Shown piece after piece: positions 1 to 6,841 of a stretch of 16,066 nt of DNA. Origin of the DNA: JBECKR01 sp040235415 (GTDB lineage: Bacteria > Acidobacteriota > Polarisedimenticolia > Polarisedimenticolales > Polarisedimenticolaceae); assembly GCA_040235415.1 (NCBI GenBank), contig JBECKR010000115.1:1-16066 (forward strand). The letters are read 5' to 3'. Made by a program: the position numbers and the translations under genes. Below the pieces are notes generated by a model. It worked only from the letters and a program-made list of their open reading frames with translations. It searched no databases and had not been told where the DNA came from. Position 1 is the stretch's first letter, and every line of letters starts with the position of its first letter.

Positions 1-612
1 CGCCTGAGCGGCGCCCGTCGCGCCGCCGCGTCGAGGCTCGGCCCGAAGGTGGCGCGCGAGCTCGCCGCCCTGGCTCTCCGGAACGCGGCGTTCCGGGTAT
101 CCTTGGAGCCCCTCGGGGACGGAGTCCACGCGACCGGCGCCGAGACGGTCGAGTTCCTGCTCGCCCCGAATCCGGGGGAGCCGCCGAAACCTCTGGCGCG
201 GACGGCGTCGGGAGGGGAGCTTTCGAGGGTGATGCTCGCGCTGCACGGCGTGCTCGAGGCGACGGCGGAGGGGAGGGTGATGGTGTTCGACGAGGTCGAT
301 GCCGGGATCGGCGGGGCGGTCGCGGACGCCGTCGGGCGCCGCCTGGCCGGTCTGGCGCGGTCGCACCAGGTCCTGTGCGTCACGCACCTCCCGCAGGTCG
401 CGGCGTACGCCGACCGGCACTTCCGGGTCGTCAAGGAGGTCGCGGGGGGGCGCACGCGGACCCGCGTCGAGCGCGTCGAGGGGGAGTCGCGCGTCGACGA
501 GCTCGCGCGGATGCTCGGCGGACGCGAGATCACCGCGGCGTCACGGCGCAACGCGGAGGAGTTGCTGCGCGCGGCGGGTGCGGCGCGGCAGGCGGTCGGG
601 AGGAGAACGTGA
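1..612 (+). CDS. recN: DNA repair ATPase RecN, C-terminal part (5' end outside window)
   Basis: This is the 3' end of recN, open from base 1 in frame 1, giving the last 203 residues of a protein usually near 550. RecN is an SMC-like ATPase recruited to double-strand breaks. Visible are the ABC signature ASGGELSRVML (about 202-234), the Walker B and D-loop VMVFDEVDAGIGG (about 280-315), and the switch-histidine segment VLCVTHLPQVAAYAD (about 370-415). These are followed by the short C-terminal helix region with ELARMLGG that is typical of RecN. The Walker A motif and the coiled coils lie upstream of the window. The methionine codon near base 49 is internal, because the frame is open and RecN-like before it. 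The stop TGA (610-612) overlaps the GTG start of coaD, so the two are probably translationally coupled. Other SMC-family ATPases are unlikely because the VTHLPQVAA segment is characteristic of RecN. Confidence 0.95.
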   Translation, partial: RLSGARRAAASRLGPKVARELAALALRNAAFRVSLEPLGDGVHATGAETVEFLLAPNPGEPPKPLARTASGGELSRVMLALHGVLEATAEGRVMVFDEVDAGIGGAVADAVGRRLAGLARSHQVLCVTHLPQVAAYADRHFRVVKEVAGGRTRTRVERVEGESRVDELARMLGGREITAASRRNAEELLRAAGAARQAVGRRT

Positions 613-1121
613 AGCGGATCGCGGTCTATCCGGGGACGTTCGATCCGGTGACCCACGGCCACCTCGACCTCGTCGAGCGCGGGCGCCGGCACTTCGACAA
701 GGTGATCGTCGCCATCCTGAGCAACACGGACAAGGAGCCGATGTTCTCGCTCGACGAGCGCGCGGGGTTCATCCGCGAGGCGGTCTCGGGATGGGACAAC
801 GTCGAGGTCGACCGCTTCGACGGCCTGCTCGTGGACTACGCCCGACGCGTCGGGGCGTCGCTCATCGTGCGGGGGATCCGCGCCGCTTCCGATTTCGAAT
901 ACGAGCTCCAGATGGCGATGATGAACCGCCGGCTGGAGCCCAAGCTCGAGACCGTGTTCCTGATCCCGAGCGAGACGTACTCGTACCTCTCGAGTCGGCT
1001 CGTCCGCGAGATCGCGCACCTCGGGGGCAATCTCGAGGGACTCGTCCCCGAGCCGGTACGCGAGGCGCTGCGCAAGCGCGTGGCCGTGCGGCTCGCGGCG
1101 AGGTCGGATCGGGACGCATGA
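609..1121 (+). CDS. coaD: Phosphopantetheine adenylyltransferase (PPAT)
   Basis: CoaD transfers the adenylyl group of ATP to 4'-phosphopantetheine to give dephospho-CoA, the penultimate step of coenzyme A synthesis, in the cytosol. The 170-residue product matches the family length (about 160). It has the nucleotidyltransferase motif GTFDPVTHGH, with T10 and H18 at the same positions as in the E. coli enzyme. K42 and the VRGIRAASDFEYE segment (R88, R91) also align, and SSRLVREI corresponds to the conserved ISSxxVRE motif. The GTG start at 609 is preferred because it places the N-terminal beta-strand VKRIAVYPG at residue 1 and lies just after AGGAGAAC. It overlaps the recN stop by 4 bases, and its own stop overlaps the next start by 4 bases (ATGA). 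Function is secure. Confidence 0.97.
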   Translation: MKRIAVYPGTFDPVTHGHLDLVERGRRHFDKVIVAILSNTDKEPMFSLDERAGFIREAVSGWDNVEVDRFDGLLVDYARRVGASLIVRGIRAASDFEYELQMAMMNRRLEPKLETVFLIPSETYSYLSSRLVREIAHLGGNLEGLVPEPVREALRKRVAVRLAARSDRDA

Positions 1122-2428
1122 TCGGCACGTCCGCGACCGTCAGGCTGGGCGAGCGCGTCCTCGGGATCCCCGCGACGCCCTTCCGCCTCGACCGGCCGAT
1201 CGAGCCGGCCGGCGCGGCGCCCTGGGAGGACGAGTCGCGCGGCATCGCGGCATCCCTCGACCGGACCCGGTGGGGAGCGCCGATCCGGGACGCCCTTCGC
1301 GACGCGCGTAGAATCCTGATCGTGGTCTCGGACGGCACGCGGTCGACCGCGGCCGACCGCTACCTGCCCGCGCTGATCGAGCGCCTCGCGGGCGGCGCGC
1401 GGCATCGCGAGATCGCCCTCGCGATCGGGGGCGGGCTGCATCGCCCGCCGAGCGACGCCGAGATCGAGCGGATCGTCGGGAGCGGGGTCGCGCGCGCGTT
1501 CTCCGTGCTGCGCCACGATCCGGACGTCACGGGAGCGCTCGCGGCGATCGGCCGGACCTCCGCCGGGACACGCGTCGTCGTCAATCGCGCCCTGCTGGAG
1601 CACGACGCGGTGGTGCTGACCGGCGCGATCGGGTTCCACTACTACGCAGGGTTCTCGGGCGGGCGCAAGGCGATCGTGCCGGGGATGGCGGGTCGCGAGA
1701 CGATCGTCGGGAACCACCTGCGGGCCGTCCGGCGCGACGGCTCGCGGCACCCCGCCGCCGCCGCGGGACGGCTCTCGGGCAACCCGGTACATCGCGACAT
1801 GGCGGAGGCGGCGGCGCTCGTCGGTCCGGCCTACCTCGTGAACGCGGTCCTCGCCCCCGGAGGCGGCATCGAGGCCCTGTTCGCGGGGCACTGGCGCCGC
1901 GCCCACGAGGCGGGCTGCCGCCACCTGAGGCGGACCCGACGACTGACGCTCGAGCCGCGCGACCTCGTGGTGGCGTCGGCCGGCGGCCACCCCTCCGACG
2001 TGAACCTGGTACAGGCGCACAAGGCGTTCGAGGCCGGCTTCGCCGCGCTGCGCCCGCGAGGGACGTTCGTCCTCGTGGCCTCGTGCCGCGAGGGGTCGGG
2101 CTCCGCGGACTTCGACCGCGGTCTCGGATTCCCGACCGAGGGCGACCTGACGCGCGACCTCTTGAAGGACTACCGCGTCTACGGCCAGACCGCGCTCGCC
2201 TGGCGGCGGAAGGCGGCCTCGTGCCGGCTGATCCTGGTCTCGGACCTTCCGGACGACACGGTGCGCCGAGCCGGAGCCGTACCCGCCGGCGACCTCGACG
2301 ATGCCTTCCGGATCGCCCGTCGGGACCTCCCGGCGGGAACTCCGGGGTGGATCCTGTCGCATGCACCGCGATTCCTCATCGAGGCGGCGCCACGACCGGC
2401 GGCGCGCGCCGGGAGAGCCCGCACGTGA
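1118..2428 (+). CDS. LarA-family nickel-pincer racemase/epimerase (lactate racemase-like)
   Basis: This 436-residue protein belongs to the LarA (DUF2088) family. These enzymes racemise lactate or other 2-hydroxyacids by hydride transfer, using a nickel-pincer nucleotide tethered to a lysine. Key residues fall at the same numbers as in Lactobacillus plantarum LarA when counted from this ATG: D72 and R75 in VSDGTR, H108 in GGGLHR, H174 in GFHYYAGFSGGRK, K184 as the cofactor attachment lysine, and H200 in GNH as a nickel ligand. A later GGHPSDVNLVQAHK segment (about 289-302) is also family-typical. The start overlaps the coaD stop by 4 bases and the stop overlaps the next gene's GTG by 4 bases. 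No larB, larC or larE cofactor-synthesis genes or nickel transporter are present here, so the cofactor must be made from elsewhere. The substrate cannot be read from sequence: lactate, malate and other 2-hydroxyacids are all used within the family. Family is sure, substrate is not, so the symbol is left empty. Confidence 0.88.
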   Translation: MIGTSATVRLGERVLGIPATPFRLDRPIEPAGAAPWEDESRGIAASLDRTRWGAPIRDALRDARRILIVVSDGTRSTAADRYLPALIERLAGGARHREIALAIGGGLHRPPSDAEIERIVGSGVARAFSVLRHDPDVTGALAAIGRTSAGTRVVVNRALLEHDAVVLTGAIGFHYYAGFSGGRKAIVPGMAGRETIVGNHLRAVRRDGSRHPAAAAGRLSGNPVHRDMAEAAALVGPAYLVNAVLAPGGGIEALFAGHWRRAHEAGCRHLRRTRRLTLEPRDLVVASAGGHPSDVNLVQAHKAFEAGFAALRPRGTFVLVASCREGSGSADFDRGLGFPTEGDLTRDLLKDYRVYGQTALAWRRKAASCRLILVSDLPDDTVRRAGAVPAGDLDDAFRIARRDLPAGTPGWILSHAPRFLIEAAPRPAARAGRART

Positions 2429-4677
2429 CGACGGCCCGCCTCGCTCGCGTTTCCGTCCTGCTGGGGGCCGCCGCGCTCGCGGCCCGCTGCGCCACCGCGC
2501 CGCCGACCTCCGAGCGCTCGCTGGTGCTCGTGACGCTCGACACGACGCGCGCGGATCGCGTGGGGGCGTACGGATCGCGAGCGGTCCCGACGCCGAATCT
2601 CGACCGCTTGGCGAGGGAAGGGGTCCTGTTCGAGGACACGGTCAGCCAGGTACCGCTGACGCTTCCCTCGCACGCCACGATGATGACCGGCCTGTACCCC
2701 GCCGCACACGGTGTGCGGCACAACGGGCTGTACCGCCTTCCCGAGCGGGTCGAGACGTTGGCCGAACGGCTCCGGGAAAGCGGCTTCGAGACCGCCGCGT
2801 TCGTGGGCGCGTACGTCCTGAACCGCGGCTACGGACTCGAGCAGGGGTTCGAGACGTACGACGACGTCGCGGTCGACCGCTACAGCGGGGGAGAGGACCA
2901 GCTGTTCGAGGCGCAGCGCACCGCCGACGACGTGAACGCGGCGGTGTTCCGCTGGCTCGACGCGCGCCACGAGGCCGGCCGCGCGGGACGCTTGTTCCTG
3001 TGGGTGCACTACTACGACCCGCACGCGCCCTACGCTCCGCCCGAACGGCCCGGACGGGCGCTCGCGGGGGAGGGCTACGACCGCGAGATCTCCTACGTCG
3101 ACGCCTGCCTCGGCGATCTCCTGGCGCGCCTGCGACAGGAGGGGATCCTCGACCGTGCGCTCCTCGTGGTCGCGGGCGACCACGGCGAGAGCCTCGGGGA
3201 GCACGACGAGCGGACGCACGGCCTGTTCGTGTATCGCGCGTCGTTGCACGTGCCGTTCCTCATGAGGATCCCGGGGGCCCTTCCCGCGGGTCGACGGGTC
3301 GCGGGGCCGGCGGAGCTCGTCGACCTCGCGCCGACCGCGCTCGACCTGCTCGGGCTCGCCCCGCTCGCCGACGCCGAGGGCGTCAGCCTGCTGCCGCGGA
3401 TCGAGGGCGACGCCGCGCCCGGTGCGGCGGCGTTCTCGGAGACCTGGATGCCGCGGCTCGAGTTCGGCTGGAGCGAGCTGTACCGCGTCCGCGACGAGCG
3501 CTTCGCGTACGTCGCGGCGCCCACGCCGGAGCTCTACGACCTCGCCGACGATCCCGGCGAGACGCGGAACCTCGCCACGGCCGATCCGGCGCGCGCCGAG
3601 GACATGGCGGGGTGGATTCGCGACTGGCGAGCCGCGACCTCCCGAGCCGGTGCCGAGCAGGAGGCGCGCTCGGCGGTGACCCCGGAGGAGGAGGCCCGCC
3701 TCAAGAGCCTCGGCTACCTCTCCGGGACCGCGTTCCGCGAGGGCCACGACGACGGCACCGGCGGCAAGCGACCCGATCCGAAGCGGATGATCCACGAGCT
3801 GCGTCGCCTCGACGACGCCCGCGACGCGCTCGCCGCGGGCGACGCCGCCGGCGCGCTCGCCGGCGTGGAGGCCGTGTTGCGCGCGAATCCGCTCAACCAC
3901 AACGCCCGCGCGACGAAGATCCAGGCGCTGTTCGCGCTCGGGAGACCGAAGGACGCCGAGGAGGAGGCGCGCGCCGGACTGACGCTGCTGCGCTCCGATC
4001 CGGACGCCACGCCGGCGCTCGAGGACAAGCTCCGCGGACTGCTGGCGAGCGCGATGCGGCTCGAGGGCCGTGCGAACGACGCCGAGCACGAATACCGCGA
4101 GCTTCTGCGGCGCGACCCGCGCAACGATCTCGCCGCGGTCGATCTCGCGAGGATGCTGGTCGAGGTCGGGCGCGCCGAGGAGGGACTCGAGCTCGCCTCG
4201 CGGGTCCTCGAGGGCAGCCCTCGCAACGGCATGGCGCTGGCCGCCAAGTTCCGCGGGGAGATCGCGCTCGACCGCCGCGACACCGCGCTCCGGGACGCCG
4301 CCGCGCTCGCGGACACCGGGGCGGGAGACGCGGAGACGCTCCTCCTGGCGGGAGACCTCCTGGCGCGCTCCGATCTCCCCGGGAAGGCGGCGAGGGCGTT
4401 CGAGGCCGCCCAGGACCAGCTCCCGCTCGATCCCGAGCTGCTCCTGAAGCTCGGCGCGGCCCGGCTCGCGAGCGGGGGCGGCGACGGAGCGCGCGAGGTC
4501 TTCGAGGCGGTCGCGTCCCTCGCGCCGGCCGATCCCCGCCCGCAGATCTGGCTCGGGCGCGTCGCGCTCGCGTCCGGGGATACGGTCGAGGCCCGCGGGC
4601 GGTTCGAGGCCGCGCTGCGGCGCGACCCCGGGAACACGGAAGCGAGGAGTGCGCTGGAGTCGCTTCCGGGCCGTTGA
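2425..4677 (+). CDS. Sulfatase/alkaline-phosphatase-fold enzyme with C-terminal TPR array, exported
   Basis: A 750-residue protein in two parts. Residues about 30-400 form a sulfatase-type hydrolase. Metal-site motifs are LVTLDTTRAD (D39) and AGDHGESLGEH (D252, H253); PTPNLDRLAREG is typical of the family. The nucleophile region reads PLTLPSHATMMTGLYP, with Thr79 where sulfatases have the Cys or Ser that becomes formylglycine, and His83 where they have Arg in CxPSR. The enzyme is therefore probably a phosphate- or phosphoester-type member and not a true sulfatase. Residues about 453-750 are alanine-rich helical repeats that read as several TPRs, suggesting partner binding. The N-terminus (ARLARVSVLLGAAALAARC) looks like a secretion signal with Cys22 in a lipobox-like place, but the preceding Arg is atypical. 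The GTG start at 2425 overlaps the larA-like stop by 4 bases. This architecture recurs in GC-rich environmental bacteria (recalled, not searched). The substrate is unknown. Confidence 0.8.
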   Translation: MTTARLARVSVLLGAAALAARCATAPPTSERSLVLVTLDTTRADRVGAYGSRAVPTPNLDRLAREGVLFEDTVSQVPLTLPSHATMMTGLYPAAHGVRHNGLYRLPERVETLAERLRESGFETAAFVGAYVLNRGYGLEQGFETYDDVAVDRYSGGEDQLFEAQRTADDVNAAVFRWLDARHEAGRAGRLFLWVHYYDPHAPYAPPERPGRALAGEGYDREISYVDACLGDLLARLRQEGILDRALLVVAGDHGESLGEHDERTHGLFVYRASLHVPFLMRIPGALPAGRRVAGPAELVDLAPTALDLLGLAPLADAEGVSLLPRIEGDAAPGAAAFSETWMPRLEFGWSELYRVRDERFAYVAAPTPELYDLADDPGETRNLATADPARAEDMAGWIRDWRAATSRAGAEQEARSAVTPEEEARLKSLGYLSGTAFREGHDDGTGGKRPDPKRMIHELRRLDDARDALAAGDAAGALAGVEAVLRANPLNHNARATKIQALFALGRPKDAEEEARAGLTLLRSDPDATPALEDKLRGLLASAMRLEGRANDAEHEYRELLRRDPRNDLAAVDLARMLVEVGRAEEGLELASRVLEGSPRNGMALAAKFRGEIALDRRDTALRDAAALADTGAGDAETLLLAGDLLARSDLPGKAARAFEAAQDQLPLDPELLLKLGAARLASGGGDGAREVFEAVASLAPADPRPQIWLGRVALASGDTVEARGRFEAALRRDPGNTEARSALESLPGR

Positions 4678-4681
4678 CGCG

Positions 4682-4705
4682 CGTTTGCGGAGGTCCGCGT
4701 AAACG
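4682..4705 (+). terminator. Imperfect hairpin after the sulfatase-TPR gene; possible terminator or operator
   Basis: Arms CGTTT-GCGG (4682-4690) and CCGC-[GT bulge]-AAACG (4695-4705) enclose the loop AGGT. The result is nine base pairs with a two-base bulge. It begins a few bases after the stop codon at 4675-4677 and ends just before the -35 of the nfeD promoter. No T-run follows, so it is not a canonical intrinsic terminator. It could slow or stop read-through from the upstream operon, or be a binding site next to the promoter. Confidence 0.35.
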
Positions 4706-4713
4706 TCTGATGC

Positions 4714-4743
4714 TTGACCCTTTAGCGTACGGATCTCTATACT
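4714..4743 (+). promoter_or_regulatory. Sigma70-type promoter for the nfeD-slipin group, nearly leaderless
   Basis: TTGACC (4714-4719), an 18-base spacer and TATACT (4738-4743) match the vegetative -35 and -10 consensus closely. They sit in a conspicuously AT-rich patch of an otherwise very GC-rich sequence. With the usual 6-7 base distance, transcription would begin near 4749-4751, only one to three bases before the ATG at 4752. No Shine-Dalgarno sequence could then be in the mRNA. Confidence 0.65.
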
Positions 4744-4751
4744 CCGTGTCG

Positions 4752-6068
4752 ATGCGGAAGCTCGTCATCGGCGCGCTCTGGGCCGCGGCGGTCGCCGTGG
4801 CGTCGGCACCGGCGTCGGCGTCGACGATTCGCGAGGTCGCGGTCGACGGCGCGATCACCCCGGTGACGGTCATGAAGTTCGAGCGCGCGATCGCGGACGC
4901 GTCCGCGGCCGGGGACGATCTCATCCTGGTCACCCTCGACACGCCGGGCGGACTCGCGGACTCGACGTGGGAGATCGTGAAGGCCGTGCTCGCGTCGAAG
5001 GTTCCCGTTGCGGTCTGGGTCGGTCCTGCGGGCGCGCACGCCGCGTCCGCGGGCTTTTACATCTTGATGTCGGCTGACGTCTCGGGCATGGCGCCCGGGA
5101 CGCGGACGGGAGCGGCGGCGACCGTCTACGGCGGCGGGCAGAAGAGCGAAGAGGGCGACGTACTCCTCAAGAAGGCCAACGAAGACGCCAAGGCGCTGCT
5201 GCGCTCGATGGCGGAGCGCCGCGGGCGCAACGCCGAGGCGGCCGAGAAGACCGTCACCGACGCGCTCGCGTACACCGAAACCGAGGCCCTCGCCGCCCAC
5301 CTCGTCGACCTCGTCGAACCCGACCGCGACGCGTTCCTCCGTGCGCTCGACGGTCGCGAGGTCAAGCGCTTCGACGGCTCGAGCGTGGTCCTGCACACCT
5401 CGGATCCGAAGTTCGTCGAGTCGAAGTTCGACCTCCGCGGCAAGATCCTGGAGTTCGTCGCGCACCCCGCGGTCGCGTTCCTGCTCCTCACGATCGGGTC
5501 GCTCGCGCTCTGGGTCGAGTTCAGCCATCCGGGCCTGATCCTGCCCGGCGTCGTGGGCGTGCTGTGCCTGCTGCTGTTCGCGTTCTCCGCGCAGGCGCTT
5601 CCGGTCTCGGCGCTGGGAGTCCTCCTGATCCTGCTCGCGATGGTGCTGTTCATCCTCGAGATCAAGGTGACGTCCTACGGATTGCTGACGGCCGCCGGCA
5701 TCGGCTGCCTGCTGCTCGGCTCGCTGATGCTGATCGACGGGCCGATCCCCGAGCTTCGCGTGCCGCTGTCGGTCGTGCTGCCGACGGTGGCCGGGATGTC
5801 CGTGGTCGTCGTGTTCGTGATCGGGCTCGTGTCGCGTGCGCAGCGCGCGCGGGTCGGGACGGGCGTCGAGGGGCTCGCGGGGGAGATCGGGCGGGTCACG
5901 GTGACGCTCGCGCCCGAAGGCAAGGTGTTCGTGCACGGCGAGATCTGGGACGCCGCGGCGGCGGCCGGCGAGGTCCCGGTCGGGACGCGCGTGCGCGTGG
6001 TCCGGGTGGAGAATCTGACGCTCGTCGTCGAGCCGGTCCGTGCCGAGACGGAACGGGAGGGAGACTGA
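4752..6068 (+). CDS. NfeD-family membrane-bound serine protease (ClpP-class)
   Basis: This 438-residue long-form NfeD protein is a membrane protease whose archaeal relative (Pyrococcus PH1510) cleaves the C-terminal region of its stomatin partner. It begins with a signal peptide (MRKLVIGALW through about residue 24). The ClpP/SppA-like protease domain spans about 25-225. It contains LDTPGGL (62-68), AHAASAGFY with the probable nucleophile Ser99, and DVLLKK, where Lys140 lies 41 residues on, as in the Ser97/Lys138 dyad of PH1510. Four or five hydrophobic helices follow (about 239-370), then a soluble beta-rich domain (about 375-438, GEIGRVTVTL and GTRVRVVRVENLTLVV) of the NfeD OB-fold type. 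The ATG at 4752 is chosen because it gives an intact signal peptide. GTG 4746 is in frame but would probably lie upstream of the transcript start. The slipin gene follows after one base, the usual NfeD partnership. Natural substrate not known. Confidence 0.92.
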   Translation: MRKLVIGALWAAAVAVASAPASASTIREVAVDGAITPVTVMKFERAIADASAAGDDLILVTLDTPGGLADSTWEIVKAVLASKVPVAVWVGPAGAHAASAGFYILMSADVSGMAPGTRTGAAATVYGGGQKSEEGDVLLKKANEDAKALLRSMAERRGRNAEAAEKTVTDALAYTETEALAAHLVDLVEPDRDAFLRALDGREVKRFDGSSVVLHTSDPKFVESKFDLRGKILEFVAHPAVAFLLLTIGSLALWVEFSHPGLILPGVVGVLCLLLFAFSAQALPVSALGVLLILLAMVLFILEIKVTSYGLLTAAGIGCLLLGSLMLIDGPIPELRVPLSVVLPTVAGMSVVVVFVIGLVSRAQRARVGTGVEGLAGEIGRVTVTLAPEGKVFVHGEIWDAAAAAGEVPVGTRVRVVRVENLTLVVEPVRAETEREGD

Positions 6069-6069
6069 C

Positions 6070-6822
6070 ATGCCTGCGATCTCGCTCGGGTTCCTCGTCC
6101 TGATCGTGTTCCTGGTCGTTCTCATCGTGAACTCGATCCGCATCCTGCCGGAGTACGAGCGCGGCGTCGTGTTCCGCCTCGGCCGCCTGCGGGAGCGGGA
6201 CTACGGCCCCGGAATCTTCTTCCTCATCCCGATCGTGGACCGCATGATCCGGGTCTCGCTCCGGACGATCGTGCACGACGTTCCGCCGCAGGACGTCATC
6301 ACGCGGGACAACGTCTCGATCAAGGTCAACGCCGTCGTCTACTTCCGCGTGATGAACCCGAGAAAGGCGGTGGTCGAGGTCGAGAACTACCACTACGCCA
6401 CGAGCCAGCTGTCCCAGACGACGCTGCGATCCGTGCTCGGTCAGGTCGAGCTCGACGAGCTCTTGGCGGAGCGCGACAAGATCAACCACGAGCTCCAGAC
6501 CATCCTGGACAAGCACACCGATCCGTGGGGAATCAAGGTCAGCGCGGTCGAGGTCAAGCACGTCGACCTGCCCGCCGAGATGCAGCGCGCGATGGCGCGA
6601 CAGGCGGAGGCGGAGCGCGAGAAGCGCGCCAAGATCATCCATGCCGAGGGCGAGTTCCAGGCGGCGAAGACGCTGGCGCAGGCCGCGCACGAGTTCGGCA
6701 CGAACCCGATCACGCTGCAGCTGCGCTACCTCCAGACGCTCGTGGAGGTCGCGGCGGAGAACAACTCGACGCTGGTGTTCCCGGTTCCGATCGAGATGAT
6801 GAAGTACTTCTCGCGCGACTGA
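6070..6822 (+). CDS. SPFH/band-7 family protein, slipin (stomatin-like)
   Basis: A 250-residue stomatin-like membrane scaffold. One hydrophobic segment lies at the N-terminus (about 5-22). The SPFH domain follows (RILPEYERGVVFRLGR, GPGIFFLIPIVDRM, VPPQDVITRDNVSIKVNAVVYF), then a charged helical region (AMARQAEAEREKRAKIIHAEGE) that drives oligomerisation in this family. QLRYLQTLVEVAAE near the end is typical of slipins. Members form homo-oligomeric rings or microdomains at the membrane and work with NfeD proteases, whose archaeal example cuts the stomatin C-terminus. The start is ATG 6070 with GGGAGG about 10 bases upstream, one base after the NfeD stop. Bacterial proteins of this type are sometimes named YbbK/QmcA-like; the adjacent long-form NfeD favours the slipin grouping. 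Confidence 0.93.
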   Translation: MPAISLGFLVLIVFLVVLIVNSIRILPEYERGVVFRLGRLRERDYGPGIFFLIPIVDRMIRVSLRTIVHDVPPQDVITRDNVSIKVNAVVYFRVMNPRKAVVEVENYHYATSQLSQTTLRSVLGQVELDELLAERDKINHELQTILDKHTDPWGIKVSAVEVKHVDLPAEMQRAMARQAEAEREKRAKIIHAEGEFQAAKTLAQAAHEFGTNPITLQLRYLQTLVEVAAENNSTLVFPVPIEMMKYFSRD

Positions 6823-6841
6823 CCGGGCGACGGGAGCGAAC

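Noticed and set aside
299..1117. Upstream extension of the LarA-like reading frame into recN and coaD
   Set aside because: The residues before 1118 are Arg/Ser-rich out-of-frame sequence. The ATG at 1118 gives exact LarA residue numbering and overlaps the coaD stop.
836..2362. Long open frame on the minus strand opposite coaD and the LarA-like gene
   Set aside because: Its translation is Arg/Gly/Pro-rich with no recognisable motif, and it mirrors two well-supported plus-strand genes. High GC makes such antisense frames common.
2179..4089. 636-codon minus-strand open frame opposite the sulfatase-TPR gene
   Set aside because: No domain motif is visible and the composition is that of an antisense shadow of a GC-rich gene, while the plus strand carries clear metal-site and TPR motifs.
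2301..4751. Extension of the NfeD frame upstream through the sulfatase-TPR gene
   Set aside because: It is an out-of-frame shadow. The signal peptide at 4752 and the promoter just before it define the real start.
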